Shown one piece after another: positions 32,674 through 40,803 of a stretch of DNA of 64,000 bases (its first letter is position 1; each line of letters begins with the position of its first letter). Both the position numbers and the translations under genes were made by a program. The notes beneath the pieces were generated by a model. It was not told the origin of the DNA. It did no database searches and saw nothing but the letters and a program-made list of their open reading frames with translations. This stretch comes from Gallibacter sp963558965 (GTDB lineage: Bacteria > Bacillota > Clostridia > Peptostreptococcales > Anaerovoracaceae), in the NCBI GenBank assembly GCA_963558965.1, contig CAUWIT010000011.1, positions 7,095 to 71,094 on the forward strand, read 5' to 3'.

Positions 32674-32697
32674 TTTGGATACCACCTTTCTCGTTTA

Positions 32698-32922
32698 CTA
32701 TTTTAGGAATAAGATAATTAGTATAGCGATGATGAAGCCGTAAATAGCAGTAGCTTCAGCAAGAGCAGCACCTAAAATAAATGTTTTATTAATTTTCTTT
32801 TCTGCTTCTGGTTGTCTAGCAATAGCTTCTGAAGCTTTACCAGCTGCAATACCTATACCTATACCAGCGCCAAGACCAGTTAAAACAGCAATACCTGCAC
32901 CAATTGCAATAATAGTTCCCAT
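32698..32922 (-). CDS. atpE: F1Fo ATP synthase c subunit (rotor ring)
   Basis: This 74-residue two-helix hairpin forms the ion-translocating ring. The loop ARQPEA (residues 35-40) is conserved. The ion-binding carboxylate is Glu56 in GAALAEATAIYG. Known Na+ rings have Gln in helix 1 and Ser or Thr directly after the Glu. Here the aligned positions are Ile23 and Ala57, so the Na+ signature is missing and H+ coupling is predicted. The start has a GGAG site. It is second in the operon, 23 nt after atpB. Confidence 0.96.
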   Translation of the reverse strand: MGTIIAIGAGIAVLTGLGAGIGIGIAAGKASEAIARQPEAEKKINKTFILGAALAEATAIYGFIIAILIILFLK

Positions 32923-32945
32923 AATAATTTCTCCTTTTCTTTTTA

Positions 32946-33668
32946 TTATTCCATTTCTTCATTCATAAATAAGGCTGTTAAAAATACAAATATGTAAGCC
33001 TGTAGCAAACCATCGAATATATCGAAATAAAAACTAAATGGTATTGGTAGTATTAGAGGAACGATGTATTTTATAAGTTCCATAATTACGAAAGCTCCTA
33101 AAATGTTACCAAATAGTCGCATACATAGTGATAATGGTCTAATCACTATTTCAAGTACATTTAGCGGTGCGACTATACCTACTGGCTCAGCAAAATGTTT
33201 GGCCCAATGCTTAACCCCATTTTTGTGTATACCCGAATACTCGATTAAAAACATACTCATAATAGCAAGTCCAGCAGTTACATTTAAGTCTTTTGTTGGA
33301 GGTTTAAAACCTAGCATACCCACAAATGTATTTGAAACGGCTAAATAGAGTATAACGGTTATCAAATAAGGTATATAGCGCCTATTTTCTTTGCCAAAGA
33401 TGTCCTCAAAAAAGTTGTATGCCCAAGTTATAGCGCTTTCAAGTAGCAACTGTATTTTGCCTGGGTTTTCCACTTTTAGATTACGAGTTAGCAAAATGGA
33501 AATGATGACTAAAGCGGCCATGATAATCCACGTTACAACGGTGGATTCATTTACGGAGATCCCACCGAAAACAGGTATGGTAAATACTGTTTCACAGTTA
33601 AGCTCTTCCATCAATGTTTCTGTTAAGTTTCCCGTAAAATCACCCTCTTTACTTTTTTTTACATACAT
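32946..33668 (-). CDS. atpB: F1Fo ATP synthase a subunit
   Basis: The stator membrane subunit provides the ion half-channels. The 240-residue protein has about five to six helices, with the essential arginine in the RPLSLCMRLFGNILGA segment near residue 170, where the arginine before LFGN matches the family. The C-terminal GLLQAYIFVFLTALF segment is also standard. It is the first gene of the operon; there is no atpI. GGGAG lies upstream of the ATG. Confidence 0.95.
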   Translation of the reverse strand: MYVKKSKEGDFTGNLTETLMEELNCETVFTIPVFGGISVNESTVVTWIIMAALVIISILLTRNLKVENPGKIQLLLESAITWAYNFFEDIFGKENRRYIPYLITVILYLAVSNTFVGMLGFKPPTKDLNVTAGLAIMSMFLIEYSGIHKNGVKHWAKHFAEPVGIVAPLNVLEIVIRPLSLCMRLFGNILGAFVIMELIKYIVPLILPIPFSFYFDIFDGLLQAYIFVFLTALFMNEEME

Positions 33669-33739
33669 AAATTACTCCCATTTTTTTCAAATGTCAACGA
33701 AAACAATCTTACAAAATCGTTATATACATATTATTAATT

Positions 33740-33770
33740 ATTATAGGTGATAGGGTATAGAAAATATCAA
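33740..33770 (-). promoter_or_regulatory. Putative promoter of the atp operon
   Basis: On the minus strand TTGATA (33765-33770) and a perfect TATAAT (33740-33745) are separated by 19 nt, about 72 nt before the atpB start. A TTGACA closer to atpB has no room for a -10 box. Confidence 0.45.
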
Positions 33771-33795
33771 TAGTTAAAAGAATAAATGGGCATTG

Positions 33796-33826
33796 AAAAA
33801 CCCCTTGGATAGTTTAATCCAAGGGG
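33796..33826 (-). terminator. Terminator of the patatin gene
   Basis: CCCCTTGGAT (33801-33810) and ATCCAAGGGG (33817-33826) are perfect inverted repeats. On the minus strand a TTTTT run (33796-33800) follows. It lies 8 nt after the patatin stop. Confidence 0.9.
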
Positions 33827-33834
33827 CCTTTAAA

Positions 33835-35049
33835 TTAATCTTCCAGTAGTCCTTTCATAACGATATATCTAGCTGCTAAAATCTCTTTGCTAAGGACATC
33901 ACGCACTGCTTTTATATTAAATTTTGAATTTTCACCTTTATCTCTAAGTTCTTCAGCTATAAATGCAACTAAAGTTTTGCTGTCCACTTTTTTATTTAGA
34001 CCGGCAAATTTGCTCTTTATCAATTCCCAGTTAGGTACTCCTATTGGACCGTTGATTTTAAGAGGGTTGCGGTGTAAGTTTACTTGAGCATCTAGGACTT
34101 TTACTTTAAGTTCTTGGTCTAGAGTTTTCGGTGTGTAGATTTCACGACCATCAACTGCAAATATTGAAGCAGCAGCTTCGGCAAATGGTAACATTTCATG
34201 TTCGATAGAACCTTTTTTAAATGAATATATTTCTCCATCGATTTTGTCAAAAGCTCGTAAACCGTCTAAGTAACCGTATCGCAAGTTGTTTTTTGCCACT
34301 TCCGGGTTAAATGATAAAAAGTTTCCAAGGTCAAAACCTGCTCGTATCAGTTTAAAATCTGTATTGGTTTGTGCATATTTAAGTTCTTCTTCGTTAACTC
34401 TGCCTACAGCTTGTAAGTCTACAGCTATGATACGCTCTGCACCCTTCGAAAGAGCCATTCCTATAGGAAGGTTATCCGTATATCCACCATCCACAAATTT
34501 CTTGTCGCCAATCTGGCAAGTTTGAGCCACAGGGAAACAAGATGCACTCGCCTGGATGTATTTGTGCAACTGACCTTTTGGGATATCTTCAGTGTACAGC
34601 TTGTATGGCTCGAAATTAGGTAGAGACGTAGTTACCATACCGTATTGAACTTTTGATTTTCTAAATTTATCCTCATCTATATATTTTTTTAGTATGTTGT
34701 ACATGCCATTGCTGCCAGCACCGCCTTTAGTAATGACTTCACGAGCGTAGCCGTAGGCTTCTTCCATAGAGATGCCAAACAGATTGCCACTGCCTTTTTC
34801 AAGGGACTTATCGTCAGGAGAAATATCGAAAATTTCTTCGGTATCAAGCTCAGTCCAAAGCTTTTCGGCGCTTTCTATGTCATTTAAAACTACCATTGTA
34901 GCATTTATAGCACCTACGGAAGTTCCAAATATCATATTTGGTTTAATACCGACTTCACGAAGACCCTTCCAAACGCCTATTTGATAGCTGCCACGACTGC
35001 CGCCACCGCTAAAGATAAATGCTGTTTTAGGTTTATTAAAAAAAGCCAT
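33835..35049 (-). CDS. Patatin-like phospholipase family protein
   Basis: This 404-residue serine hydrolase is probably an acyl hydrolase on membrane lipids. The oxyanion hole is FSGGGSRGSYQIG (residues 13-25), the nucleophile elbow is FGTSVGA near 42 and the Asp of the dyad is in FVDGGYTDNLP near 188. A C-terminal extension of about 130 residues follows the patatin core and ends in a mostly helical segment, whose role is unknown. No signal peptide is seen. The gene is transcribed away from the sirtuin gene. Confidence 0.9.
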   Translation of the reverse strand: MAFFNKPKTAFIFSGGGSRGSYQIGVWKGLREVGIKPNMIFGTSVGAINATMVVLNDIESAEKLWTELDTEEIFDISPDDKSLEKGSGNLFGISMEEAYGYAREVITKGGAGSNGMYNILKKYIDEDKFRKSKVQYGMVTTSLPNFEPYKLYTEDIPKGQLHKYIQASASCFPVAQTCQIGDKKFVDGGYTDNLPIGMALSKGAERIIAVDLQAVGRVNEEELKYAQTNTDFKLIRAGFDLGNFLSFNPEVAKNNLRYGYLDGLRAFDKIDGEIYSFKKGSIEHEMLPFAEAAASIFAVDGREIYTPKTLDQELKVKVLDAQVNLHRNPLKINGPIGVPNWELIKSKFAGLNKKVDSKTLVAFIAEELRDKGENSKFNIKAVRDVLSKEILAARYIVMKGLLED

Positions 35050-35105
35050 AGTTAAATTACCTCTGCTTTCTTGTAGGTTTTCCCATTAATTATTAACTAA
35101 TAGTT

Positions 35106-35123
35106 TACCACATGTGGTATAAT
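35106..35123. promoter_or_regulatory. 14-bp palindrome overlapping the sirtuin promoter -10 box
   Basis: TACCACATGTGGTA (35106-35119) is a perfect palindrome. Its right end overlaps a consensus TATAAT (35118-35123) that is 49 nt before the sirtuin start codon. It sits between the divergent patatin and sirtuin genes and is a good candidate for a repressor site of unknown identity. Confidence 0.5.
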
Positions 35124-35172
35124 AAAGGGATAAAATTATGGAATTAATTATACAAATTTGGAGGTATCAACC

Positions 35173-35922
35173 ATGACAGATAAAAATATAGATGCTTTAA
35201 AAGAGATTATAGAAAATAGCAAAAAAATAGTTTTTTTCGGTGGAGCAGGAGTATCAACAGAAAGCAATATTCCGGATTTTAGATCTGAAACTGGTCTATA
35301 TAACGCTCAGCAAAGCTACGGCAGATCACCTGAAGAATTATTGTCTCACACTTTTTTTATGAATAACACAGAGACTTTTTTCGACTATTACAAAAACAAT
35401 TTAATTTACAAAGATGCACAGCCAAACAGAGCTCACAAGGCCCTTGCAGAGTTAGAAAAACAAGGAAAACTAACTGCTGTAGTTACACAGAATATCGATG
35501 GACTTCATCAGCTTGCAGGAAGCAAAACAGTTTACGAGCTTCACGGTTCAGTTCTTAGAAATACTTGTATGAAGTGCGGTAAACATTTTGAACTTGATTA
35601 TCTTTTAGATGAAAACAACTGTGAAAATATGGTGCCAAAGTGTGACAAGTGCGGTGGTATTGTAAAACCAGATGTAGTTTTGTATGAAGAGGCTCTTGAC
35701 GAAAGCCAAATCGTAGGCGCAGTTAACGCTATTTCTCAGGCGGACACATTGATTGTTGGAGGCACTTCATTAGTTGTATATCCTGCCGCTGGACTGATCC
35801 AGTATTTCAGAGGCAAAAATTTAGTTTTAATCAATAAGTCAAAAACTCAGTACGACAACAAAGCAGACCTTGTTATTAACGATTCTATCGGCAAGGTTTT
35901 AGGAGATGTTGTTGGAGTTTAA
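35173..35922 (+). CDS. cobB: NAD-dependent protein deacylase (sirtuin)
   Basis: Sirtuins remove acetyl or other acyl groups from lysines using NAD+. The 249-residue protein has GGAGVSTESNIPDFRS near 22, TQNIDGLHQLAGS near 110, the catalytic His in ELHGS near 127 and a zinc site with CMKCG near 135 and CDKCGG near 158. The ATG at 35173 is used because GGAGG lies at 35160-35164; an upstream in-frame TTG at 35158 would overlap it. surE follows 33 nt downstream. Confidence 0.95.
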   Translation: MTDKNIDALKEIIENSKKIVFFGGAGVSTESNIPDFRSETGLYNAQQSYGRSPEELLSHTFFMNNTETFFDYYKNNLIYKDAQPNRAHKALAELEKQGKLTAVVTQNIDGLHQLAGSKTVYELHGSVLRNTCMKCGKHFELDYLLDENNCENMVPKCDKCGGIVKPDVVLYEEALDESQIVGAVNAISQADTLIVGGTSLVVYPAAGLIQYFRGKNLVLINKSKTQYDNKADLVINDSIGKVLGDVVGV

Positions 35923-35955
35923 ATAAATGAAAATCAATAAGAAAGGAAGTAATCT

Positions 35956-36741
35956 ATGAACATATTAGTAGCAAATGACGATGGGATAAAAGCCCAGGGG
36001 CTGCAAGAACTTGTGGAATCCCTGTCGAAAGTAGGCGATGTTTATGTTGTAGCTCCAGACTCTCAGAGAAGTGGAGCAAGTCATAGTATAACTATGAATA
36101 AAAAATTGTATTTTACAAGAATGACTGTTTCTGGTGCCAAACTTGCTTACGCCTTTACAGGTACTCCTGCTGATTGCGTAAAGATGGGCGTTGCCCTTTT
36201 CGAAAGAGACGGCATCAATATCGACTGTGTCGTTTCAGGTATTAACCACGGAGGAAACCTTGGAACAGATACACTTTACAGCGGAACAGTTGGAGCAGCT
36301 AGAGAAGGTTATATAAATAACAAAGTTTCTCTTGCAGTTTCTGTCAACAGTCACGAAGTGGAAAACGGATTTGATTATGCTTGCAAATTGGCAGTAGATA
36401 CAGTAAAAGGCCTAAAGGAAAAATGGTCAGAAGTCAAACCTTGTGTGCTTAATATAAATATACCTGATTTGCCTGCTGAAAAAATAAAAGGTTTAAAAAT
36501 TACAAAATTGGGCATAAGAGATTACGACAATTGGTTCGAACCAGTTGTTATAGACGAAAACAAAATAGAAATTTGCTATGGAGGTAAACCGATTTCATTT
36601 GATGAAGAGGATTCTAACAGAGCTGAAATAGCAGATGTTATCGCTATGGATTTAGGTTATGCAACTGTAACTCCACTAAAAAGCGATTTAACTTATGATG
36701 ATATTTTAGATAAAGAAATTTGGGGGATTTACAATGAATAA
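35956..36741 (+). CDS. surE: SurE 5'/3'-nucleotidase
   Basis: SurE is a metal-dependent phosphatase acting on nucleoside monophosphates and short polyphosphates, linked to stationary-phase survival. The 261-residue protein shows the metal-binding start LVANDDGI (residues 4-11), RSGASHSIT near 39, GTPADCVKMG near 73 and SGINHGGNLGTDTLYSGTVGAA near 93. AAAGGAAG lies upstream of the ATG. It overlaps the next gene by 8 nt, so the two are coupled. Confidence 0.96.
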   Translation: MNILVANDDGIKAQGLQELVESLSKVGDVYVVAPDSQRSGASHSITMNKKLYFTRMTVSGAKLAYAFTGTPADCVKMGVALFERDGINIDCVVSGINHGGNLGTDTLYSGTVGAAREGYINNKVSLAVSVNSHEVENGFDYACKLAVDTVKGLKEKWSEVKPCVLNINIPDLPAEKIKGLKITKLGIRDYDNWFEPVVIDENKIEICYGGKPISFDEEDSNRAEIADVIAMDLGYATVTPLKSDLTYDDILDKEIWGIYNE

Positions 36742-37285
36742 ACTTTTAATCGATAGAAATGATGCAATTGCAGTATGTGTAGATTTTCAGACAAGTTTGG
36801 TAGATGCAGTGTGCAATGCAAAAGAGATGAAAGATAAAACAGTACGCATGTGCAAATGCCTAAAGGAAATGGGAGTGCCATTCCTAGTTAGCCAGCAGTA
36901 CACAAAAGGTTTAGGGGATACAGACAAAGATATAAAAGAAGCCATCGGGGACTTCGAACACGTTGAAAAAATGACATTTAGCTGTGTTAAAAACCCTGAG
37001 TTTATGAAAAGACTAGAAGCAAGCGGCAAAAAAACAGTTATTTTATGCGGTATTGAGTCACATATTTGCGTGATGCAAACTGCCCTAGAACTTAAGGAGC
37101 TTGGGTACAATGTGTGGCTTATAGCTGATTGTTGTTCATCTAGAACAGCTGCAGACAAGGAAAATGCAATTAGACGTATGATTCATAGTGGTGTCAACGT
37201 GACTACTTACGAATCAGCAATATATGAAATGTTAGGAAGCGCTTTGGAACCCGAATTCAAAGCAATATCAAGGATAGTGAAGTAG
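36734..37285 (+). CDS. Isochorismatase-family cysteine hydrolase
   Basis: This 183-residue hydrolase has the Asp-Lys-Cys catalytic triad of the family: Asp in CVDFQTSL near 17, Lys in VEKMTFSC near 80 and Cys in LCGIESHICVMQTAL near 114. Relatives include nicotinamidase, isochorismatase, ureidoacrylate and N-carbamoyl hydrolases. The metal site expected of a nicotinamidase (D-x-H-x-x-x-H) is not evident, so a different substrate is likely. It overlaps surE by 8 nt and is 5 nt before the DUF2156 gene. Confidence 0.88.
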   Translation: MNKLLIDRNDAIAVCVDFQTSLVDAVCNAKEMKDKTVRMCKCLKEMGVPFLVSQQYTKGLGDTDKDIKEAIGDFEHVEKMTFSCVKNPEFMKRLEASGKKTVILCGIESHICVMQTALELKELGYNVWLIADCCSSRTAADKENAIRRMIHSGVNVTTYESAIYEMLGSALEPEFKAISRIVK

Positions 37286-37290
37286 GTAGT

Positions 37291-38229
37291 ATGGGAATTT
37301 TTGAAAACAAAGTTACTATAGAAGACAGAGAGAAATTACAGGAATATTTGTGGGGATATAGATACGGCACATCAGGCCTATCTTTTTCTTCACTATATAT
37401 GTGGCGCGATATAAATGATTTTCAGTGGGAAATCATCGGAGATTATTTGTGTATAGTAGGTATGAGCCATCTTGAACTAGAAGAAGGCATCATCTTGCCA
37501 TTTATGGAAGTGCCACTAACTAAAACAGGTACATATGAGCCAGAAAAATTAAGATATACAATTTTAAAAGCAAAAGAAAAAATAGAAGATGCTGGATATC
37601 CTTTTAGCATGAGACTTGTGCCATTTCATCTTACAGAAGAGCTTGAAAAAGCTTTTCCAGGTGAATTAAAGTTCGTTGATGACAGAGCAAACTTCGATTA
37701 TCTTTACGAAAAGCAAAATATGATAGAGCTAAAAGGCCGTAGTTTGCACAAAAAGAAAAATCATATGAATTTCTTTTTGAAAAATTACGAGTACGAATAC
37801 AAGGAGCTAACATCCGATATGGCCGACGATGCTATGCAGTTTATCGACGAGTTCAATGCTAAAAAAGATATACCACCTCACGAGATGGAGCTTTTGAAAA
37901 TGGAAGAACGTGCTATGAGAGACGTTTTTGAAAATCTAGAAAAAGCTAAGTATACAGCAGGAGCTATATATATGAATGGCAAAATAGAGGCTCTTAGCGT
38001 TGGTGGTTTAATAAATAACAATACTATGGGCGTACATATTGAAAAGGCAAATACCGACTACAGAGGTTTATATCAGATTATAAATATGGAGTTTTGTAAA
38101 CACTTGCCTCCATCAATTAAGTATGTAAATAGAGAAGAGGATATGGGCTTGCCAGGATTGCGTAAGTCAAAACTTAGTTATAAACCTGTCAAACTTGTGG
38201 AGAAATATATAGCCACATTTAAAAAATAA
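37291..38229 (+). CDS. DUF2156/phosphatidylglycerol lysyltransferase C-terminal domain protein
   Basis: This is a 312-residue soluble protein with the acyltransferase-like double-GNAT fold seen in the C-terminal half of MprF. Segments consistent with the family are RANFDYLYEKQNMIELKGRS near 130, HKKKNHMNFFLKNY near 150 and the end VKYVNREEDMGLPGLRKSKLSY near 275. The membrane half of MprF is absent. Free-standing members have no settled function; aminoacyl transfer from tRNA is one guess. It closes the surE operon and a hairpin follows. Confidence 0.85.
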   Translation: MGIFENKVTIEDREKLQEYLWGYRYGTSGLSFSSLYMWRDINDFQWEIIGDYLCIVGMSHLELEEGIILPFMEVPLTKTGTYEPEKLRYTILKAKEKIEDAGYPFSMRLVPFHLTEELEKAFPGELKFVDDRANFDYLYEKQNMIELKGRSLHKKKNHMNFFLKNYEYEYKELTSDMADDAMQFIDEFNAKKDIPPHEMELLKMEERAMRDVFENLEKAKYTAGAIYMNGKIEALSVGGLINNNTMGVHIEKANTDYRGLYQIINMEFCKHLPPSIKYVNREEDMGLPGLRKSKLSYKPVKLVEKYIATFKK

Positions 38230-38312
38230 TGTATAAAAATTCATGTTAATATTAGATATAGATTAAATTATCTAACTGAAAAAATTGTTATAAAAAAATC
38301 CAAAAACAAGGG

Positions 38313-38363
38313 CAATTTGGGATAAAAAGGGGCGAAAAGCCACCTCCAAATTGTTCTTTTTTT
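38313..38363 (+). terminator. Probable terminator of the surE operon
   Basis: CAATTTGG (38313-38320) pairs with CCAAATTG (38346-38353), extended by weaker pairs at the base. An inner GGC-GAAAA-GCC hairpin sits in the loop, and seven T follow (38357-38363). Confidence 0.65.
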
Positions 38364-38465
38364 AATACAATCCAAAATTTGTAAATTTAGAATTGTCTGA
38401 AAAATGTTGAAATTATGAGCTTTGTCGGAATTGTATGACTATTGTCAAGTTTTCTTGAATATGTT

Positions 38466-38483
38466 TCGTTATTTTTTTAACAA
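38466..38483. promoter_or_regulatory. Rex-like operator upstream of thlA
   Basis: The 18-nt site starts TCGTTAT and ends TTAACAA with a 4-nt spacer. It matches the clostridial Rex consensus TTGTTAA-N4-TTAACAA at 12 of 14 defined positions. It lies 7 nt before the -35 box of the thlA promoter. Rex senses the NADH/NAD+ ratio and controls thl in other Clostridia. Confidence 0.5.
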
Positions 38484-38490
38484 AAAGTAC

Positions 38491-38519
38491 TTGAATAACT
38501 GTTTACAGGGTGTTACTAT
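38491..38519 (+). promoter_or_regulatory. thlA promoter
   Basis: TTGAAT (38491-38496) and TACTAT (38514-38519) are separated by 17 nt. The start codon is 80 nt further, after a strong TAGGAGG site. Confidence 0.55.
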
Positions 38520-38599
38520 AAAGCTACGAAGAGGAACAAAACAAAACAAAAAACTATCATTCAAGATTAGAATAATTTATTTTTAGGAGGACTAAGACT

Positions 38600-39778
38600 A
38601 TGAGAGATGTAGTAATCGTAAGCGCAGTTAGAACACCTATCGGTAACTTCGGTGGATCACTAAAAACAGTTCCATCAAGAACTCTAGGAGCTATCTCAAT
38701 TAAAGCAGCTCTAGAAAGAGCTGGCGTAAAAGCTGAACAGGTTGACGAAGTTATTATGGGATGCGTTCTTCAGGGCGGACTAGGACAGAACGTTGCAAGA
38801 CAGATGATGATCGATGCAGGTATGCCAATCGAAATCCCAGCAATGACAATTAACAAAGTTTGCGGTTCTGGTCTTAGAGCAGTAGAACTAGCAGCACAGA
38901 TTATTAAAGCTGGCGATGCTGATATCATCGTAGCAGGTGGTGCTGAAAACATGTCAATGGCAGGATTCGTTGACAACAAGAGCAGATGGGGCGCTCGTAT
39001 GGGTAACTACCAGAGTGTAGACATGATGGTAAACGATGGTCTTACTGATGCATTTAGCGGAGTACATATGGGTATTACAGCTGAAAACATTTGCGATCAG
39101 TGGGGTATTACAAGAGAAGAACTTGACGAATTTGCAGCTAAATCACAGCAGAAAGCTGAAGCAGCTATTAAATCAGGCAGATTCAAAGATGAAATAGTAC
39201 CTGTAGAAGTTCCACAGAGAAAAGGCGATCCAATCATCTTCGATACAGATGAATTCCCTAAATTCGGAACAACTGCAGAAGGTTTAGTAAAACTAAAACC
39301 AGCATTCAAAAAAGATGGTAGAGTTACAGCTGCTAACGCATCAGGTATCAATGACTCAGGTGCTGCAGTAGTAGTAATGTCAAAAGAAAAAGCAGACGAA
39401 CTAGGAATTAAACCTCTAGCAACAATCAAGGGATACGCTTCAGCAGGTGTTGATCCTCAGATTATGGGTATTGGACCAGTTCCTTCAACTAGAAAAGCTC
39501 TAGAAAAAGCTGGTTGGACAATGGAAGACCTAGATCTAATCGAAGCAAACGAAGCTTTCGCAGCTCAGTCAATTGCAGTAGGTAGAGAACTTGGATTCAA
39601 CACAGATATCCTAAACGTAAACGGTGGAGCATTAGCACTTGGACATCCAATCGGAGCATCAGGTTGCAGAATCCTAGTAACACTATTACATGAAATGGAA
39701 AAGAGAGATGTAAAGAAGGGCCTAGCTACTCTATGTATCGGTGGCGGACAGGGAACAGCTATGGTAGTAGAAAGATAA
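38600..39778 (+). CDS. thlA: Acetyl-CoA C-acetyltransferase (thiolase)
   Basis: ThlA condenses two acetyl-CoA to acetoacetyl-CoA, the first step toward butyrate, or runs in reverse in acyl-CoA breakdown. The 392-residue protein has the nucleophilic Cys in NKVCGSGLRAVELA near 88, the GHPIGASGCR segment near 349 and the second Cys in LCIGGGQGTAM near 379. Codon choice (many AGA, GCA, CTA and C-ending codons) differs from some neighbours and fits strong expression. The TAGGAGG site is close to consensus. It is transcribed alone; hbd, crt and bcd are not adjacent. A Rex-like site lies upstream. Confidence 0.97.
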   Translation: MRDVVIVSAVRTPIGNFGGSLKTVPSRTLGAISIKAALERAGVKAEQVDEVIMGCVLQGGLGQNVARQMMIDAGMPIEIPAMTINKVCGSGLRAVELAAQIIKAGDADIIVAGGAENMSMAGFVDNKSRWGARMGNYQSVDMMVNDGLTDAFSGVHMGITAENICDQWGITREELDEFAAKSQQKAEAAIKSGRFKDEIVPVEVPQRKGDPIIFDTDEFPKFGTTAEGLVKLKPAFKKDGRVTAANASGINDSGAAVVVMSKEKADELGIKPLATIKGYASAGVDPQIMGIGPVPSTRKALEKAGWTMEDLDLIEANEAFAAQSIAVGRELGFNTDILNVNGGALALGHPIGASGCRILVTLLHEMEKRDVKKGLATLCIGGGQGTAMVVER

Positions 39779-39811
39779 TTTAGTCCTTCAGACTCAAATA
39801 TTCTAAACATG

Positions 39812-39842
39812 TGGGGCTGCACTCTTTGGTAGTGTAGCTCCA
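39812..39842 (+). other. Stable RNA hairpin in the thlA 3' region
   Basis: Bases 39812-39823 and 39831-39842 pair over 12 positions in plus-strand RNA, two as G-U wobbles, around a 7-nt loop. The G-U pairs only work on the plus strand, so the structure belongs to the thlA transcript. There is no T run directly after it, so it is not a standard terminator. Confidence 0.6.
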
Positions 39843-39970
39843 AATCTTTTAAAAATGCTTATTTAAACTATTATTAATTTTTGATTTAAATTTCTAATAC
39901 AAATTTTGTAAATTAAATTAATTGGTTATTGGTTATTTATTTATATTATATTATTAAAGAGACGCTTATT

Positions 39971-40004
39971 AACAATCCTGCTAGTTTTGTAGGGTTGTTT
40001 TTTT
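39971..40004 (+). terminator. thlA terminator
   Basis: AACAATCCT (39971-39979) pairs with AGGGTTGTT (39991-39999) with one G-U wobble, followed by seven T. Confidence 0.8.
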
Positions 40005-40012
40005 GTTGCAAA

Positions 40013-40046
40013 AAAATGACTTTGCCTTTTGGGGCAAAGTCATTTT
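40013..40046 (-). terminator. Terminator of the HD-domain gene
   Basis: AAAATGACTTTGCC (40013-40026) and GGCAAAGTCATTTT (40033-40046) are perfect 14-base inverted repeats, followed on the minus strand by a T run. Confidence 0.9.
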
Positions 40047-40066
40047 AGATATATATATTGTTGTTT

Positions 40067-40627
40067 TTAGTTCCATTCTGTTTCGTACTGTTGCATAGCT
40101 TTGATAGTGCGTTCAAATACGTCATTCATATCCCAGCCTAGCATTTCAGCTCCTGCTTTAATAACATCTCTGTTACATCCAGCAGCGAATTTTTTATCTT
40201 TGAATTTCTTTTTCAATGATTTAACTTCCATGCCCTGACAATTTTTATCTGGACGCATTAGTGCGTATGCACCGATTAGGCCTGTTAATTCGTCGACTGT
40301 ATATAAAACTTTTTCCATTTCGTGTGTTGGCTCTACATCGCAAACTAAATTGTATCCGTGTGAAACTACTGCGTGGATAAGATTATCGTCAAGTCCAGCT
40401 TCTTTTAGAAGTTCTGGAGCTTTTATGCAATGCTCATCAGGCCACATCTCGAAATCGATATCGTGAAGCAAGCCGACCATTCTCCAAAAATCTTCTTCAT
40501 CCCCGTAGCCAAGTTCTTTTGCAAAATATCCCATAACGCTTGAAACAGTCTGTCCATGCTGTATATGGAAATCTTCTGTATTGTATTTTTTTAGTAGTTC
40601 TAATCCTTGCTCTAAGTTCATAGTCAT
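40067..40627 (-). CDS. HD-domain metal-dependent phosphohydrolase
   Basis: This 186-residue cytosolic protein has an HD domain with the metal-binding His-Asp pair in GLLHDIDFEMWPDEH near residue 50, plus AVVSHGYN near 88. HD proteins hydrolyse phosphate esters, often of nucleotides; the specific substrate is unknown. The chosen ATG at 40627 follows AAAGGA by about 9 nt; the longer frame to 40690 adds a hydrophobic stretch without a ribosome binding site. A second in-frame ATG lies two codons later. It stands alone between two convergent terminators and the AEC transporter gene. Confidence 0.85.
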   Translation of the reverse strand: MTMNLEQGLELLKKYNTEDFHIQHGQTVSSVMGYFAKELGYGDEEDFWRMVGLLHDIDFEMWPDEHCIKAPELLKEAGLDDNLIHAVVSHGYNLVCDVEPTHEMEKVLYTVDELTGLIGAYALMRPDKNCQGMEVKSLKKKFKDKKFAAGCNRDVIKAGAEMLGWDMNDVFERTIKAMQQYETEWN

Positions 40628-40803
40628 ATTTTTCAGTCCTTTCATTGTTAGTTTTATAGTTATTATAAAAAATATCACAAAGAAATTCAATAAAAGTTGT
40701 TTAATTAATACAAATTGTAATGAAAAAATGTATTTTGTGGTTGCAAGTTATCTGATTTTGGTATTTACTATAGTTAGTGAGTTTAAATATGGAGGGAGTA
40801 GAA

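Larger units (their letters stand above)
38230..38599 (+). other. 370-nt intergenic region before thlA
   Basis: This gene-free stretch holds a terminator-like hairpin (38313-38363), a Rex-like site (38466-38483) and the thlA promoter (38491-38519), followed by an AT-rich leader of about 75 nt. No open frame with a ribosome binding site was found in it. Confidence 0.7.
39779..40066. other. 288-nt intergenic region downstream of thlA
   Basis: It contains the 3' hairpin at 39812-39842, an AT-rich linker, the thlA terminator at 39971-40004 and the convergent terminator at 40013-40046. No gene is seen. Confidence 0.7.

Noticed and set aside
32698..32922. Na+-dependent ATP synthase because an rnf operon is present
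   Set aside because: The c subunit lacks the Gln and Ser ligands of known Na+ rings.
33669..33700. TTGACA close to the atpB start as a promoter
   Set aside because: A -10 box at the right spacing would fall on the start codon; the better pair is at 33740-33770.
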